Assembly: GCF_000169335.1 (NCBI RefSeq)
Contig: NZ_AAXW01000005.1
Span: forward strand, 124,001 to 188,000
Reading direction: 5' to 3'
DNA length: 64,000 nucleotides
Origin: Crocosphaera chwakensis CCY0110
GTDB lineage: Bacteria > Cyanobacteriota > Cyanobacteriia > Cyanobacteriales > Microcystaceae
In this document: positions 34,664 to 44,560 of the stretch, one piece after another
Numbering within the stretch: the first letter of the stretch is position 1
Layout: each line of letters opens with the position of its first letter
The notes under the pieces: model-generated
The model's database searches: none
What the model saw: only the letters and a program-made list of their open reading frames with translations
What the model was told of the DNA's origin: nothing
Position numbers and translations under genes: made by a program

Positions 34664-34768
34664 AATTTTTTAGATTCACTAATGAGTAAAGCGATTGTTC
34701 AGAAACTTCTAAAATTAGGTTGACCTTGTTTAAAAAAGTGTTCAATCTAAACAAATTAAGTAAAAATT

Positions 34769-35887
34769 TTAAGGTTGCTTACCAAGACGACGTAGCCATA
34801 GATAATGTGATAAGACACCATGCCAAAATGATGGATTAACTTGGTATTTTATACCGAATTCCTCACAGGTTTTCTTAACAATTGGTGACATGGCAGCATA
34901 ATTAACATGACAAATAGTTGGGAACAGATGATGTTCAATATGATAATTAAGCCCTCCACAAAACCAATTTAAAAAAGGATTAAAAGAACAATTCACAGTG
35001 CTTTCTACCTTATGAACTGCCCACTCTTTTTCTATTATTCCAGTTGTTTGTGAAGGGATTAAAAAGGCTGCTTTTTCAACTTCATGACCGAGTAAAAAAA
35101 CAAAATTCATTACTAATCCCATCGTGAATACCGTCATTACATAGCAGAATAAAACATTCCAAAACGGATGAAATTGTAAAGGAATAGCAAAAGCAAGGGT
35201 TAGGAATAGCACTTTTCCTAAAACAAAAATAACTAATTCTACTCCTTTGGGTCTAGGATAATCAAGATGGTCTAACTTCCTATCAAAAAAATTATTAAAG
35301 TCACGAAGTAATGACCATTCAATTGTATAAAGACCATATAAAAACCAAAGGTAATAATGTTGCCAACGATGATAAGGATGCCATTGTTGAAAGGGGGTTT
35401 TTCGAGCGAAAATACCAAATTCAAAGTCTTGGTCATACCCTGTTATATTGATATAGTTGTGATGAAGGACATTATGGCCTATTTTCCAGTAATAGGAACT
35501 AAAACCAATTAAGTCTAAAGACATTCCCATTAACTTATTTATCCAAGGAATATTAGAACAAGCATTGTGAGAACCATCATGTTGAAGATTAAACCCAATA
35601 CCATCCATAATTAATCCAAGAACAATGGATAAAGCTAAAGCTTGCCACCATGTTTGGGCAAAAAATACTAAAAGAATATAGGTTGTGATTAAACTAAAAA
35701 GTAGAATAATCACCTTAAAATAAAACTGAGGACAATCTCGCTTTTGTCGTTTAGCGGTTTTAAAAAATTCATCAATTCGTCTATTTAGAGTTGGCAAAAA
35801 TTCACTTTTTTGAGCAAACTTTAGCTTTTTTATCGATTCAAGCGTTAAAGAGGAAGAAACCGTTTGTGCTACTGTTGGTATCATCAT
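34769..35887 (-). CDS. front-end type membrane fatty acid desaturase
   Basis: The 372-residue di-iron desaturase has three histidine boxes: HDGSH (His103-His107), HNVLHH (138-143) and HIEHH (316-320), with two pairs of membrane spans between. The first histidine of the third box is kept as His, not the Gln of many front-end desaturases. There is no cytochrome b5 domain, so ferredoxin is the likely electron donor, as in cyanobacteria generally. Similar enzymes act on lipid-linked or carrier-linked acyl chains. Its neighbours are a second desaturase (99 bp upstream) and acyl-ACP genes, so an ACP-bound substrate is possible. Confidence 0.9.
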   Translation of the reverse strand: MMIPTVAQTVSSSLTLESIKKLKFAQKSEFLPTLNRRIDEFFKTAKRQKRDCPQFYFKVIILLFSLITTYILLVFFAQTWWQALALSIVLGLIMDGIGFNLQHDGSHNACSNIPWINKLMGMSLDLIGFSSYYWKIGHNVLHHNYINITGYDQDFEFGIFARKTPFQQWHPYHRWQHYYLWFLYGLYTIEWSLLRDFNNFFDRKLDHLDYPRPKGVELVIFVLGKVLFLTLAFAIPLQFHPFWNVLFCYVMTVFTMGLVMNFVFLLGHEVEKAAFLIPSQTTGIIEKEWAVHKVESTVNCSFNPFLNWFCGGLNYHIEHHLFPTICHVNYAAMSPIVKKTCEEFGIKYQVNPSFWHGVLSHYLWLRRLGKQP

Positions 35888-35986
35888 TAAAATTCCTTTT
35901 TTTCTTAGAAAATATTAATTAGGAATTGGCAAATATAACTAAGTTCTAGACTACTAACTACCAATTCTTACAACAATACTTAGTGA

Positions 35987-36946
35987 TTAATTAGTTAAAG
36001 GTAGATATCCGGCACGAAGTTCATCTAATTTATTAAATCGTTCAGTTACTTGATTCTCTGAATTATCTCTTTTAAATTGTTGATAGGTTTCCAAAACATT
36101 ATTAGATATATCTAATAAGATATTAGGGTAGGTTACAGATAAAGCCTTATGAGCTTCTGGTAACTTATACCAAGGAATTGTAGGACAAATATGATGAACA
36201 TAATGATACCCTCCATTGTGAAATAACAAATTAAAGAAAGGATCGATATTGGATCGTGTTCCTGATAGAGTATTAAAATGTTCTTCGACTTCACTAAACA
36301 GTGAGTAACCTGAATAACACCAGAATAAAGGAATAAACCAATAAAGAACTAACAGATGAAAATATCCAGAAAAATAAAAGAGGGGAATCACAATCAACCA
36401 AAATAAAACCATTTGAATGGTACTGATTAACAATTTTTTATCATTTTTGAGTTTTAGAGGATTAAAATTATATAGAATTTCAACACAAAAATAAATAGCT
36501 GAGAGTCCCAATAACGGTTGAATCACTAGAATAAAAAATAAACTTTTTTGGGGTTTATTTAATCCTAAAAAATTATAATTTTCAGGAATATAATCTTTTT
36601 CGCCCCACAAATCTTTGTGATGATCAAAATGATGCTCTTTATAGGAATAAATTGTTCTCAAAAAGGGATAAGCATAAAGAAACTGTAGTTTTTCATGCCA
36701 TGATTTGTTAGAAAATAAGTTAAGATGAATGGCTTCATGAACTAATGATTCTCCAAGGGCTAATTGAAATGCTGCAATTAACCAAATAGAAATAAAATAA
36801 ACAAAGATATTATCTGCCCAAATACTAAAAGCTATAATTAATAACATTGCTATCCAATCTCTAGCAATGGCTAAGATTCCTTTGAGATTGTTGCGTTCAA
36901 CAAAATCAATAGGTTTGACTTGTGATTTTGATTTAGTTCTTGACAT
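35987..36946 (-). CDS. second membrane fatty acid desaturase family protein
   Basis: The protein is 319 residues from the ATG at 36946, chosen because CAGGAAATAAAATT precedes it; a frame extension of 22 codons upstream is possible. The histidine boxes are HEAIH (in LGESLVHEAIHLNLFS), HHFDHH (in YKEHHFDHHKDLWG) and HYVHH (in HNGGYHYVHHICP). Hydrophobic pairs lie between them. The set differs from the preceding desaturase, so it belongs to another subfamily, perhaps a hydroxylase or acetylenase. It is directly downstream of the ACP-thioester reductase gene (117 bp). Confidence 0.85.
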   Translation of the reverse strand: MSRTKSKSQVKPIDFVERNNLKGILAIARDWIAMLLIIAFSIWADNIFVYFISIWLIAAFQLALGESLVHEAIHLNLFSNKSWHEKLQFLYAYPFLRTIYSYKEHHFDHHKDLWGEKDYIPENYNFLGLNKPQKSLFFILVIQPLLGLSAIYFCVEILYNFNPLKLKNDKKLLISTIQMVLFWLIVIPLFYFSGYFHLLVLYWFIPLFWCYSGYSLFSEVEEHFNTLSGTRSNIDPFFNLLFHNGGYHYVHHICPTIPWYKLPEAHKALSVTYPNILLDISNNVLETYQQFKRDNSENQVTERFNKLDELRAGYLPLTN

Positions 36947-37063
36947 AATTTTATTTCCTGAAAATGTTTTATTTTGATGTTTAAGGAATCTAAGCTTAAA
37001 TAAGCTCTTCAAACCTAACTCGCTAAAGTAAAAACCTTAACGAGTTTAGGCTTAATTCAACCT

Positions 37064-38596
37064 TTAATCATTGAGAACAAAATCTACATAAGCATGGGTA
37101 AACTGCTTTTCACAGGGAGGACACCAATGAATATCCTCTTTCACCATATCCGTATCGATCTGCCGAAACATGGTATTAAGTTGTTGATCCAGTTGAGAAG
37201 AAACAACAGATTTTAAGAGCTTAATACTGTTATCATCAGTGTGTCGTACATACTCTGCATACTTATCCACAAAGGTATTTAAAGGAACCTTCTCGATCCT
37301 TTTATTGCTCTGTTTGAAGTAATTAACAATATCAGACCAATCCAAAGGACAAGGGTTATAAAAGGTATAACAACTTTTTAGCTCACTCATGGGCAATAAT
37401 GAGGTTTTAATAATTGCTTTTGCCCCATATTCAACTGGCATTAGATCGAAATTGGCATCTAGATCAGGAACACAGCCAATTTCAGGAATTGCCATTAAGA
37501 AATTCTCAAAGGCATCTGCTTCAATAAAAAAGTCGTCTTCTACTTTGTCGTAAGCTTTTGCTACTAACTGTAATAGTTTCTTAAAAGAAACATTGGGATC
37601 AAGATCCACATCAGAAATACCCAAAGTATAGAGATAACCTAAACGAAAACTACTCCAAGGTAATCCTTTTTCTGCTATACGCAAGATAATTTGTTCTGTG
37701 ACATACTTGGTTTGAGCATATCCATTAACTAAACCAATAATGGTTGGAGGATCGCTACACTGTTCTAGTAAGGACACTGCACAACTGGAAACATGATAGA
37801 AGGGTTTGATTTTTCCTTCTAACGCAAAGTCTGCCACTTCAACAGTTCCTACCACATTGGTTTTCTTGATGATGTTGTAGGGTAAATAGAAGTTATCTAC
37901 CGCAGCCACATGATAGACACTATCAATGGTCTTGGCATACTCCTGATAAACCTCATCGGTCAATCCTAACCGCTTTTTGGACATATCCCCGATGACGATC
38001 TGCACTCGATCTTCCCACCCTTGAGGAAGATGAGCATTATATTTTCTTTCTGTTTTGCGTATCCTTTCTAAACCGGCTGCTTCATCGGCCGCGCGAACTA
38101 AACAGAAAATTTTGAGATCCGTATTTTCCAAAAGTTCTTTGAGAAAGAAGGTTCCCACAAACCCCGACGCACCAGTTAATAAGGTGGTATGAGTAAGCTC
38201 GGTTTGATAACCTTCATCCCGTTGAGGGCGATCGCGCAATAAATAGTCCAACGCTTCTTGAATTTCAGTCTCAAGAGAATAATGACTGGTTTCAATCCCT
38301 AAATTGCCGTCATTAGAGATGGATTTAACAATATCATCGATCATCCCTTTGAAAGTATTGGCTTGGAAAAACGCTTCTGTGGGAATTTTACAATTTAAGC
38401 GAGCTTCTAACGCACTATGAATCTCAATAATCTTTAAAGAGTCAATACCATAGAAAAAGATGGATTTCTCAATATCAAAATCAATCATGGAAACGTCATA
38501 TTTATCCCGTAACATCTGCATGATATAGGTAAAAATCTTCAGATGTACTGGTCCCATTGCAGTGATTTGGTCAAATGTCTTTTCAATATTCAACAT
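37064..38596 (-). CDS. ACP-thioester reductase (HetM/HglB-like)
   Basis: The protein is 510 residues from the ATG at 38596, preceded by ACAAGGAAAGATTACT; an upstream in-frame start is less likely. Residues 1-95 form an acyl carrier domain with the phosphopantetheine serine Ser53 in YGIDSLKIIEIH. Residues about 110-510 are a thioester reductase of the extended SDR fold, with the NADPH loop GASGFVG (142-148) and active-site Tyr293/Lys297 in GYAQTKYVTE. Length and order match HetM/HglB, which releases heterocyst fatty chains as alcohols. It should release an ACP-bound acyl chain as aldehyde or alcohol. It follows the acyl-AMP ligase gene by 30 bp. Confidence 0.9.
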   Translation of the reverse strand: MLNIEKTFDQITAMGPVHLKIFTYIMQMLRDKYDVSMIDFDIEKSIFFYGIDSLKIIEIHSALEARLNCKIPTEAFFQANTFKGMIDDIVKSISNDGNLGIETSHYSLETEIQEALDYLLRDRPQRDEGYQTELTHTTLLTGASGFVGTFFLKELLENTDLKIFCLVRAADEAAGLERIRKTERKYNAHLPQGWEDRVQIVIGDMSKKRLGLTDEVYQEYAKTIDSVYHVAAVDNFYLPYNIIKKTNVVGTVEVADFALEGKIKPFYHVSSCAVSLLEQCSDPPTIIGLVNGYAQTKYVTEQIILRIAEKGLPWSSFRLGYLYTLGISDVDLDPNVSFKKLLQLVAKAYDKVEDDFFIEADAFENFLMAIPEIGCVPDLDANFDLMPVEYGAKAIIKTSLLPMSELKSCYTFYNPCPLDWSDIVNYFKQSNKRIEKVPLNTFVDKYAEYVRHTDDNSIKLLKSVVSSQLDQQLNTMFRQIDTDMVKEDIHWCPPCEKQFTHAYVDFVLND

Positions 38597-38626
38597 AGTA
38601 ATCTTTCCTTGTACGTAATCAATCAA

Positions 38627-40696
38627 TTAATGAGAATTATTCGACATGGCACCAACAATCTCGTTGAGCATCCCTTTAACATTTTTGTTTTCGCAAAAGA
38701 CTTCAATGGGAAGACTGCATTCCAGTTTTCGTTGCAGTTGGCGATGAATTTCCGTCAATTTGACAGAATCGATTCCATAAACCAGTAAGGGTTTTTCGAG
38801 GTCAAACTCTACCATTTTTACCTCATAGTCTTTAGTAAACATTTGCATGAGATTGGTAAAAACTTGTAGATGGGTAAACCCCATAGACATGATCTCGTCA
38901 AAGGTTTTTTCCAGATGTTGTGTATGGATCGCTTCTTGGGATTCCTGGGTGCCATCAGATTGAGTCCATCTCCCTAAAACATCGAGACTCTCTTGCAAAA
39001 ACATCTGTTTACATTGTTGTCTTTGCAACTTCCCACTGGAGGTTTTGGGAATGCGTCCAATTCTTAAAAAAACCAATTGGGTTACCGACAATTCAAACTC
39101 TTCTCCAATCTTGGAACTAATGGCCTCGACCATTTCTTCCAAATAACCGGACTGTCCCATCTTAGTCATTCCTGCTTTGTTCAACTCTGCAACAATGACT
39201 AACTCTTCTGCTGTTTTTCCTGGAACACTAAAAGCGATAACACAACCGGAACGAATATCTTTATGAGCTTGTCCAACGCAGATTTCAATATCTTGGGGAT
39301 AATAGTTCACCCCATTGACAATAATCAGGTCTTTGAGTCGTCCAGTGATATAGAGTTCCCCATCTTCATCCATAAACCCCAAATCTCCTGTCCGTAGATA
39401 CAAGCGATCGCCTTTTTGAGAAACTAGGGTTTTAGCGGTGGCTTCTGGATTTTGATAATAACCGGCCATGATGTTTGGCCCAGTGACCCATACCTCTCCA
39501 ACGTGATAACGAGGGACTTCACAGTTACGTTGGGGATCAATGATAAAGAGTTGTTCCCCTAGTTTGCCATGACCACAACCTACCAATCTTTTTTTGTGAG
39601 TATCATTGTTGGTTTCAACAGCAATATTGTCCTTACCCAAGATGTCTAAATCGATTTCGAGATAGACTGGTTCTTGTTCTAAGGTTCCTGAAGAGATAAA
39701 CACTGTCCCCTCCGCCATTCCATAAGCGGGTAGAAACATTTGGGGTTTAAATCCATTTTCAGCAAATTTCTCGCTAAAATCCAAGAGGGTTTGGGCATTA
39801 ATGGGTTCGGCTGCATTAATGGCCATGCGTAAGCAAGAAAGATCGAGATTTTTTTGCTCTTCTGGCCGAATCTTATCCACACATAATTGATAGGCAAAGT
39901 TCGGTGCGCCTGTATATTGTCCACCGTAGTTAGTGATGGCCCGTAACCACTCAAGGGGTCGAGAAACAAAGGTGGTAGGGGCTAAAATGACACAGTGACT
40001 ACCCCCATAAAAACTGTGCAGTAAATGGGCTACTAATCCAAGATCATGATAATGGGGAAGCCAACTGACAAAGGTAGATTCAGGGGTTGCACTGGTAACA
40101 GATAAAGCCATTTCCAGATTACTCAGACAGTTACTATGACTAATCATCACCCCTTTGGGTAAGGAAGTTGAACCCGACGTAAACTGTAAGAAAGCTAAGG
40201 TTGAACCATCGAGATCAGGAAGTTCAGGGGTGGCCAACGGGGATAAGTTAAACAGGCGATCGGTGACAATATAGGGGAGTTCTTCGGGCCAGTTCTCTTC
40301 CTTGCTCAAAATCTGATCATAAGTCTCTTTTTGAGCTTCAGGAACTAAAATGGCTGCTGCATCAATGGAGTGAACAAGACTGGCAATCTTTTGATTAGAC
40401 CGATTTCGTTTCGGTGCATGGATAGGTGCAGGAATAACTCCAGCATACAGACAACCAAAAAAGGCGATGATAAAGTCGATGCCAGGAGGATACAATAAAA
40501 TAACATTACGAGATTGTAGTCCAGACCCTAATAGGGTTTGGGCTATTTTTTTGGCTTGAGAGTGTAGCTCTCCGTAGGTGATGTGACTTTCTTCAACACC
40601 ATTGTTATCGAGCATGGTGTAGGCTTTATGTTCAGGTTGAATCTGAGACCAATGGGTTAAAACTTGTCCCAAGGTCTTAAAAGTTTGAACGGTCAT
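38627..40696 (-). CDS. fatty acyl-AMP ligase fused to a C-terminal ACP
   Basis: The 689-residue protein activates a free fatty acid as acyl-AMP and loads its own carrier. Motifs are FTSGSTSLPKGV (residues 172-183), LPHYHDLGL (the FAAL form of the H-x-H-D segment), AYGMAEGTVF, YLRTGDLGFMDEDGELYI, RLKDLIIVNG and the catalytic lysine near SSGKLQR. The final 100 residues are an ACP with Ser644 in YGIDSVKLTEIH. That ACP is clearly homologous to the N-terminal ACP of the next gene. FAAL-ACP proteins start many cyanobacterial lipopeptide, alkene and alkyne pathways (JamA-like). Confidence 0.93.
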   Translation of the reverse strand: MTVQTFKTLGQVLTHWSQIQPEHKAYTMLDNNGVEESHITYGELHSQAKKIAQTLLGSGLQSRNVILLYPPGIDFIIAFFGCLYAGVIPAPIHAPKRNRSNQKIASLVHSIDAAAILVPEAQKETYDQILSKEENWPEELPYIVTDRLFNLSPLATPELPDLDGSTLAFLQFTSGSTSLPKGVMISHSNCLSNLEMALSVTSATPESTFVSWLPHYHDLGLVAHLLHSFYGGSHCVILAPTTFVSRPLEWLRAITNYGGQYTGAPNFAYQLCVDKIRPEEQKNLDLSCLRMAINAAEPINAQTLLDFSEKFAENGFKPQMFLPAYGMAEGTVFISSGTLEQEPVYLEIDLDILGKDNIAVETNNDTHKKRLVGCGHGKLGEQLFIIDPQRNCEVPRYHVGEVWVTGPNIMAGYYQNPEATAKTLVSQKGDRLYLRTGDLGFMDEDGELYITGRLKDLIIVNGVNYYPQDIEICVGQAHKDIRSGCVIAFSVPGKTAEELVIVAELNKAGMTKMGQSGYLEEMVEAISSKIGEEFELSVTQLVFLRIGRIPKTSSGKLQRQQCKQMFLQESLDVLGRWTQSDGTQESQEAIHTQHLEKTFDEIMSMGFTHLQVFTNLMQMFTKDYEVKMVEFDLEKPLLVYGIDSVKLTEIHRQLQRKLECSLPIEVFCENKNVKGMLNEIVGAMSNNSH

Positions 40697-40748
40697 AGTG
40701 GTAAAAACTCCTTCGGGTTTCTTGTTATCAACCTCGGTATCGTGGAAT

Positions 40749-41801
40749 TTATTCTGAGATGGCGAGGGACTTGTTAGTTAAAGATTGATGAAATAAATTG
40801 GCTAAATGTCTTGGTGAACGGGAACGCCAGTTTTGCTGTTCATAGGCATAACCCGCAACCAGGGGAAAGGCTAAGGTAGCTTCAGAAAACACCATTTGTT
40901 CCCTGTTTTTGTCAACTTTGCCCCAGGAATGAGCTTCTTTTAGAGTGGAACCGGATAAGCCTCCATCCCGTTCGTCCGCTACTGTAATTTGAACGGTGTA
41001 TTTGTGCATACTGGTGTCAAAACCCAGTAATTCAGCAGCTACTACTGTGTCTTGAGCAAAGTTTTTGGGAACCCCACCCCCAATCATGAGTAAACCAGTA
41101 GCAGCAGATGACAGCTTGCATTGAGTCAATTCTTTGAAGTCTCTGACCGAATCAATGGTTAAATGGGATTCAGGAGAATTCCATTGATGATACACTAAAC
41201 CGAATCCGGCTGAACAGTCACTAAAAGCAGGAACAAAAATGGGAACTTGATGGCGGTAAGCACTTAAAACCACAGATTGTTCCGTTTTACCATGAACCTC
41301 AAGATAGGCTCCCATCTCTTCAATAAATTCCCGTGAAGAATAGGGACGTTTCTCTAAAGAATCAGCTAATTTAGCAAGGGTCATATCACAAACCCGTAAC
41401 TGATCTTCATCGATATAAGTATCATAAATACGATCAATTCTTAACTGTCGTAAAATTTCATCATCCGCAAAGGGATCACCCACATAATGATGAAATCCTA
41501 ATGCTTCAAAGAAGTCTTGATCAACAATATTCGCACCGGTAGACACAATGGCATCTACCATGTTGTGATTAATCAAATCACACACCACTCCTTTGAGTCC
41601 GGCACTAAATAAAGATCCGGCTAAACAAAGGATAATGGCACAGTCAGGATCACTGATCATTTGATCGTAAATGTTTGCTGCTCGTCCTAAGTTTCGAGCT
41701 TGAAAGGCGGTTTGACTGAAGGCATTCACTAAGTTAGCAATGTTTAAAGATTTAATATCGATTTGCTGAACCTGGTCTTGAAGAAAATCTTGTCGATTCA
41801 T
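40749..41801 (-). CDS. deoxyhypusine synthase family protein, probable homospermidine synthase
   Basis: The 350-residue protein has the DHS fold signs: LAGSLFSAGLKGVVCDLI, VDAIVSTGANIVDQDFFEALG, YRHQVPIFVPAFSDCSAGF and LLMIGGGVPKNFAQDT. ADERDGGLSGSTLKEAHSWGK follows, with the Schiff-base lysine expected in WGKVDK. Bacteria lack eIF5A, so DHS-like enzymes transfer aminobutyl groups between polyamines, giving homospermidine or related products. It lies between arginine decarboxylase and the FAAL gene, 52 bp from the latter, linking polyamine and acyl genes. Confidence 0.88.
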   Translation of the reverse strand: MNRQDFLQDQVQQIDIKSLNIANLVNAFSQTAFQARNLGRAANIYDQMISDPDCAIILCLAGSLFSAGLKGVVCDLINHNMVDAIVSTGANIVDQDFFEALGFHHYVGDPFADDEILRQLRIDRIYDTYIDEDQLRVCDMTLAKLADSLEKRPYSSREFIEEMGAYLEVHGKTEQSVVLSAYRHQVPIFVPAFSDCSAGFGLVYHQWNSPESHLTIDSVRDFKELTQCKLSSAATGLLMIGGGVPKNFAQDTVVAAELLGFDTSMHKYTVQITVADERDGGLSGSTLKEAHSWGKVDKNREQMVFSEATLAFPLVAGYAYEQQNWRSRSPRHLANLFHQSLTNKSLAISE

Positions 41802-42025
41802 AATTTTAGTTCTGGTAAATTAATAACAATTGATGAAAAACGATGAATTCTAATGGAGTAAAACAAAATTTCCCCCCTTTTTTCCCACCCTCCACCCCTC
41901 CACAATTAGAATCTGTTGATAACAAAATGAACATTTCTGTCCAAAATTATTTAGGATAATAACCCTTACCAAGCCCTCCCACTTTTGTTGCTTTTTCTCT
42001 CTTGCCTATTACCTATCCTCAGTAT

Positions 42026-44020
42026 TTATCGTAAATAAGTATAGTTACATAATGCCTCTTCATAATGTTTGAGAAACAGCCAAGATTCTTTAAGGGTTAA
42101 TCGCTTTTCTTTGAGAGCTTTTTCTGTTTTTTGGCGCATGGTTTCTACCATATCTTGACTATCGTATTGAACATATTTCAACACTTCAGCCATAGAATTT
42201 CCCCTAACCACGTGTTCAATGTGATATCCCTCCGAATCTAAACGAACATGAACCGCATTGGTATCTCCAAAAAGATTATGTAAACTACCCATAATCTCTT
42301 GATAAGCTCCACTTAAAAAGATCCCTAAATAATAAGGTTGTCCCTCATAAAATTGATGTAATTCTAAATGGGGTTTAACCTCTTGTGACCCAATGAATTT
42401 GGCAATTTGTCCATCACTATCACAGGTTAAATCTGCTAAAATTCCTAGTTCAGTGGGCTTTTCATTCAAGCGATGAATGGGCATAACAGGGAATAACTGT
42501 TCAATCGCCCAACTATCAGGAAGAGACTGAAATACGGAGAAATTACAGTAATAAGTAGAGAACAACAGTTCATTAAGGGTTTCTAAACCATCAAATCCTG
42601 TATTAGTATGGTTAACAATGCCCTGAATTCGTTGACAACACTGCCAAAATAAACTCTCAACCTTTGCCCGATCTTTCAAGTTGAGATAACCAAAGGAAAA
42701 TAAGCTTTCTCCTTCTTTTTTCAGTTGTAAAATATCATGATAAGATTCTTGACAATTGGCGGAGTTAATTGCATCGTAGATGTTAGCCATTTCTTGGACT
42801 AAACTATGACACTTATCTTTCTCAATATCAATGGGAAAGGTAGGAATTTTATCTACCCCCAGTACATTGGTTAATAACACCGATTGATGGGAGGCGATCG
42901 CTCGACCACTTTCACTAATGATGATCGGAACTTTTAGCTTTTGGGTCTCACAAGCGATTTTAATCGCAGCCACCACATCATTAGCATAATTTTGCATACT
43001 ATAGTTTTTAGAAGCGGGAAAATGACTATGGGACCCGTCATAATCGATCCCCAACCCTCCACCCACATCAAAATATTTCATACTAGCCCCTAATTGAGAC
43101 AAATTAACGTAAATTTGACTGGCTTCTGTTAAGGCTTCTTTGATGGTTGCAATGGAGGAAATTTGCGATCCAATATGAAAATGAAGTAACTGAAGACTCT
43201 CTAGCATCTCAGCAGCTTTGAGTTGTTCAATGGCTTCCATGATCTCCGAAATGGTTAACCCAAATTTGGCTTTATCTCCGGCTGAGTTGCCCCATCGACT
43301 ATCTCCTTTACTACTTAATTTGGCACGAATCCCTAAAACGGGTCGAATACCTTGGGTTTTGGCCGTATCAATGGCCAGTTTGATTTCACTTAATTGTTCT
43401 ACAACCACAATGGTTTGATACCCTAAGCGACGGGCTAACAAGGCTGTTTCTATATACTTTTGATCTTTATAGCCATTACAAATTAACAGGGCGTTTGACT
43501 CTTTTAATTGGGCTAAAGCAATCAATAATTCCGGTTTTGAGCCGACTTCTAGTCCGTATTTATGATTGTTTCCACAGTTAACAATGGCTTGGACAATGTG
43601 ACGTTGCTGATTAACTTTAATGGGGAATACGCCTTGATAAGACCCTTCATAGTTATATCGGGTAATGGCATGGGCAAAACAAGAATTGAGTTCTTCTATG
43701 CGATCCTCGATAATATCAGGAAAGTGAATGAGTAAGGGTAAATTTAAGCTTCTTTCTTCTAGGGCTTTCACTAATTTGAAAAGGTCTAAGGAGCGACCTC
43801 TGTTTCCTTTCGGAGCAACGGTTATATGCCCCAAGTTGTTAATACTAAAATAGGGAATACCCCAGCGATTAATCCCATATAACTCTTCGCTATCTTGAAT
43901 AGACCATTGACTTTGAGCAGAAGATTTTTCAAGTTTTTTAATAGGATCTAAATTAATGATCTTTTGGACAAGCGGTTTCTCTAAGACATTTAAGTTCTGA
44001 GAGGGAGAAATTTCCTTCAT
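42026..44020 (-). CDS. speA: biosynthetic arginine decarboxylase
   Basis: The 664-residue PLP enzyme converts arginine to agmatine. Visible motifs are the PLP lysine in QGVFPIKVNQQRHIV, LGIRAKLSSKGDSRWGNSAG, LLHFHIGSQI, YFDVGGGLGIDYDG and IISESGRAIASH, with a helical C-terminal domain. Length and order match cyanobacterial SpeA. The two following enzymes of the agmatine route are encoded divergently (44561-46500), so this locus covers arginine to putrescine. A 224-bp gap separates it from the DHS-like gene; the gap contains a pyrimidine-rich stretch but no gene. Confidence 0.97.
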   Translation of the reverse strand: MKEISPSQNLNVLEKPLVQKIINLDPIKKLEKSSAQSQWSIQDSEELYGINRWGIPYFSINNLGHITVAPKGNRGRSLDLFKLVKALEERSLNLPLLIHFPDIIEDRIEELNSCFAHAITRYNYEGSYQGVFPIKVNQQRHIVQAIVNCGNNHKYGLEVGSKPELLIALAQLKESNALLICNGYKDQKYIETALLARRLGYQTIVVVEQLSEIKLAIDTAKTQGIRPVLGIRAKLSSKGDSRWGNSAGDKAKFGLTISEIMEAIEQLKAAEMLESLQLLHFHIGSQISSIATIKEALTEASQIYVNLSQLGASMKYFDVGGGLGIDYDGSHSHFPASKNYSMQNYANDVVAAIKIACETQKLKVPIIISESGRAIASHQSVLLTNVLGVDKIPTFPIDIEKDKCHSLVQEMANIYDAINSANCQESYHDILQLKKEGESLFSFGYLNLKDRAKVESLFWQCCQRIQGIVNHTNTGFDGLETLNELLFSTYYCNFSVFQSLPDSWAIEQLFPVMPIHRLNEKPTELGILADLTCDSDGQIAKFIGSQEVKPHLELHQFYEGQPYYLGIFLSGAYQEIMGSLHNLFGDTNAVHVRLDSEGYHIEHVVRGNSMAEVLKYVQYDSQDMVETMRQKTEKALKEKRLTLKESWLFLKHYEEALCNYTYLR

Positions 44021-44304
44021 AGTATACTTTTTTACCTTTATAAAGATTTATCCATATATTTTTAATCTTGTTAAAAATATATAACATCAACTATTTTTCT
44101 AGTCAACCCTAGTTAACCAAAATTTAAACCACAAGAAATTCTAAATTAATCAAAGCTTAATAAGTTAAGAATTAATTATCTAAAATTAAGAAATTTTAAT
44201 CAAAACTTATTCTAATTTAATCCATATATATTGTAATATTTTTGCTATTATAGTAATTTTTTTAAAATTCGTGAAACGACTAAAAACAGCCGAGGTTTTT
44301 CTTA
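44021..44304. promoter_or_regulatory. divergent AT-rich control region between speA and the agu genes
   Basis: This 284-bp, very AT-rich interval separates speA from the small gene and aguA. It must carry promoters in both directions. I see candidate TATAAT-like stretches but none convincing enough to single out, and no hairpin. Confidence 0.45.
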
Positions 44305-44535
44305 ATGGTGAATAAAAAAACAATAAATAGCCTAAATTATTCCGAAAATCAGACTATAGTTGATCAAAGCTCTAAAATTGATAATATTCCTGAATCGGTT
44401 CAAAATAAAGACATTAATCTCACTATTTGTCAAAATAAGAGTGAAAATGTTCACCTAAGTAAATTAGCAACTATCAATTTCAAATTAGCGATGACAGAAT
44501 GTTTTATCCTTCTACAAAAAGTTGCCAAAAAATAG
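44305..44535 (+). CDS. small protein resembling the start of a TMEM175-like protein
   Basis: The 76-residue product has a polar, asparagine-rich N-terminal half and ends in LSKLATINFKLAMTECFILL. That end aligns without gaps to RLGRIADIIFALAMAQCFFA of the TMEM175-like protein at 33169-33885 (shared L, A, I, F, LAM, CF). It stops where the channel's first span would end. It may be a truncated duplicate of that gene or a real short membrane peptide. It is 25 bp upstream of aguA and probably cotranscribed. Confidence 0.5.
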   Translation: MVNKKTINSLNYSENQTIVDQSSKIDNIPESVQNKDINLTICQNKSENVHLSKLATINFKLAMTECFILLQKVAKK

Positions 44536-44560
44536 ATAATACAACGGTTAAACTAATAAA

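Noticed and set aside
28322..38596. heterocyst glycolipid locus (HetM-like plus DevBCA)
   Set aside because: No hgl polyketide synthase genes are present, and two desaturases plus FAAL-ACP do not belong to that pathway; the rest of the window suggests a unicellular organism.
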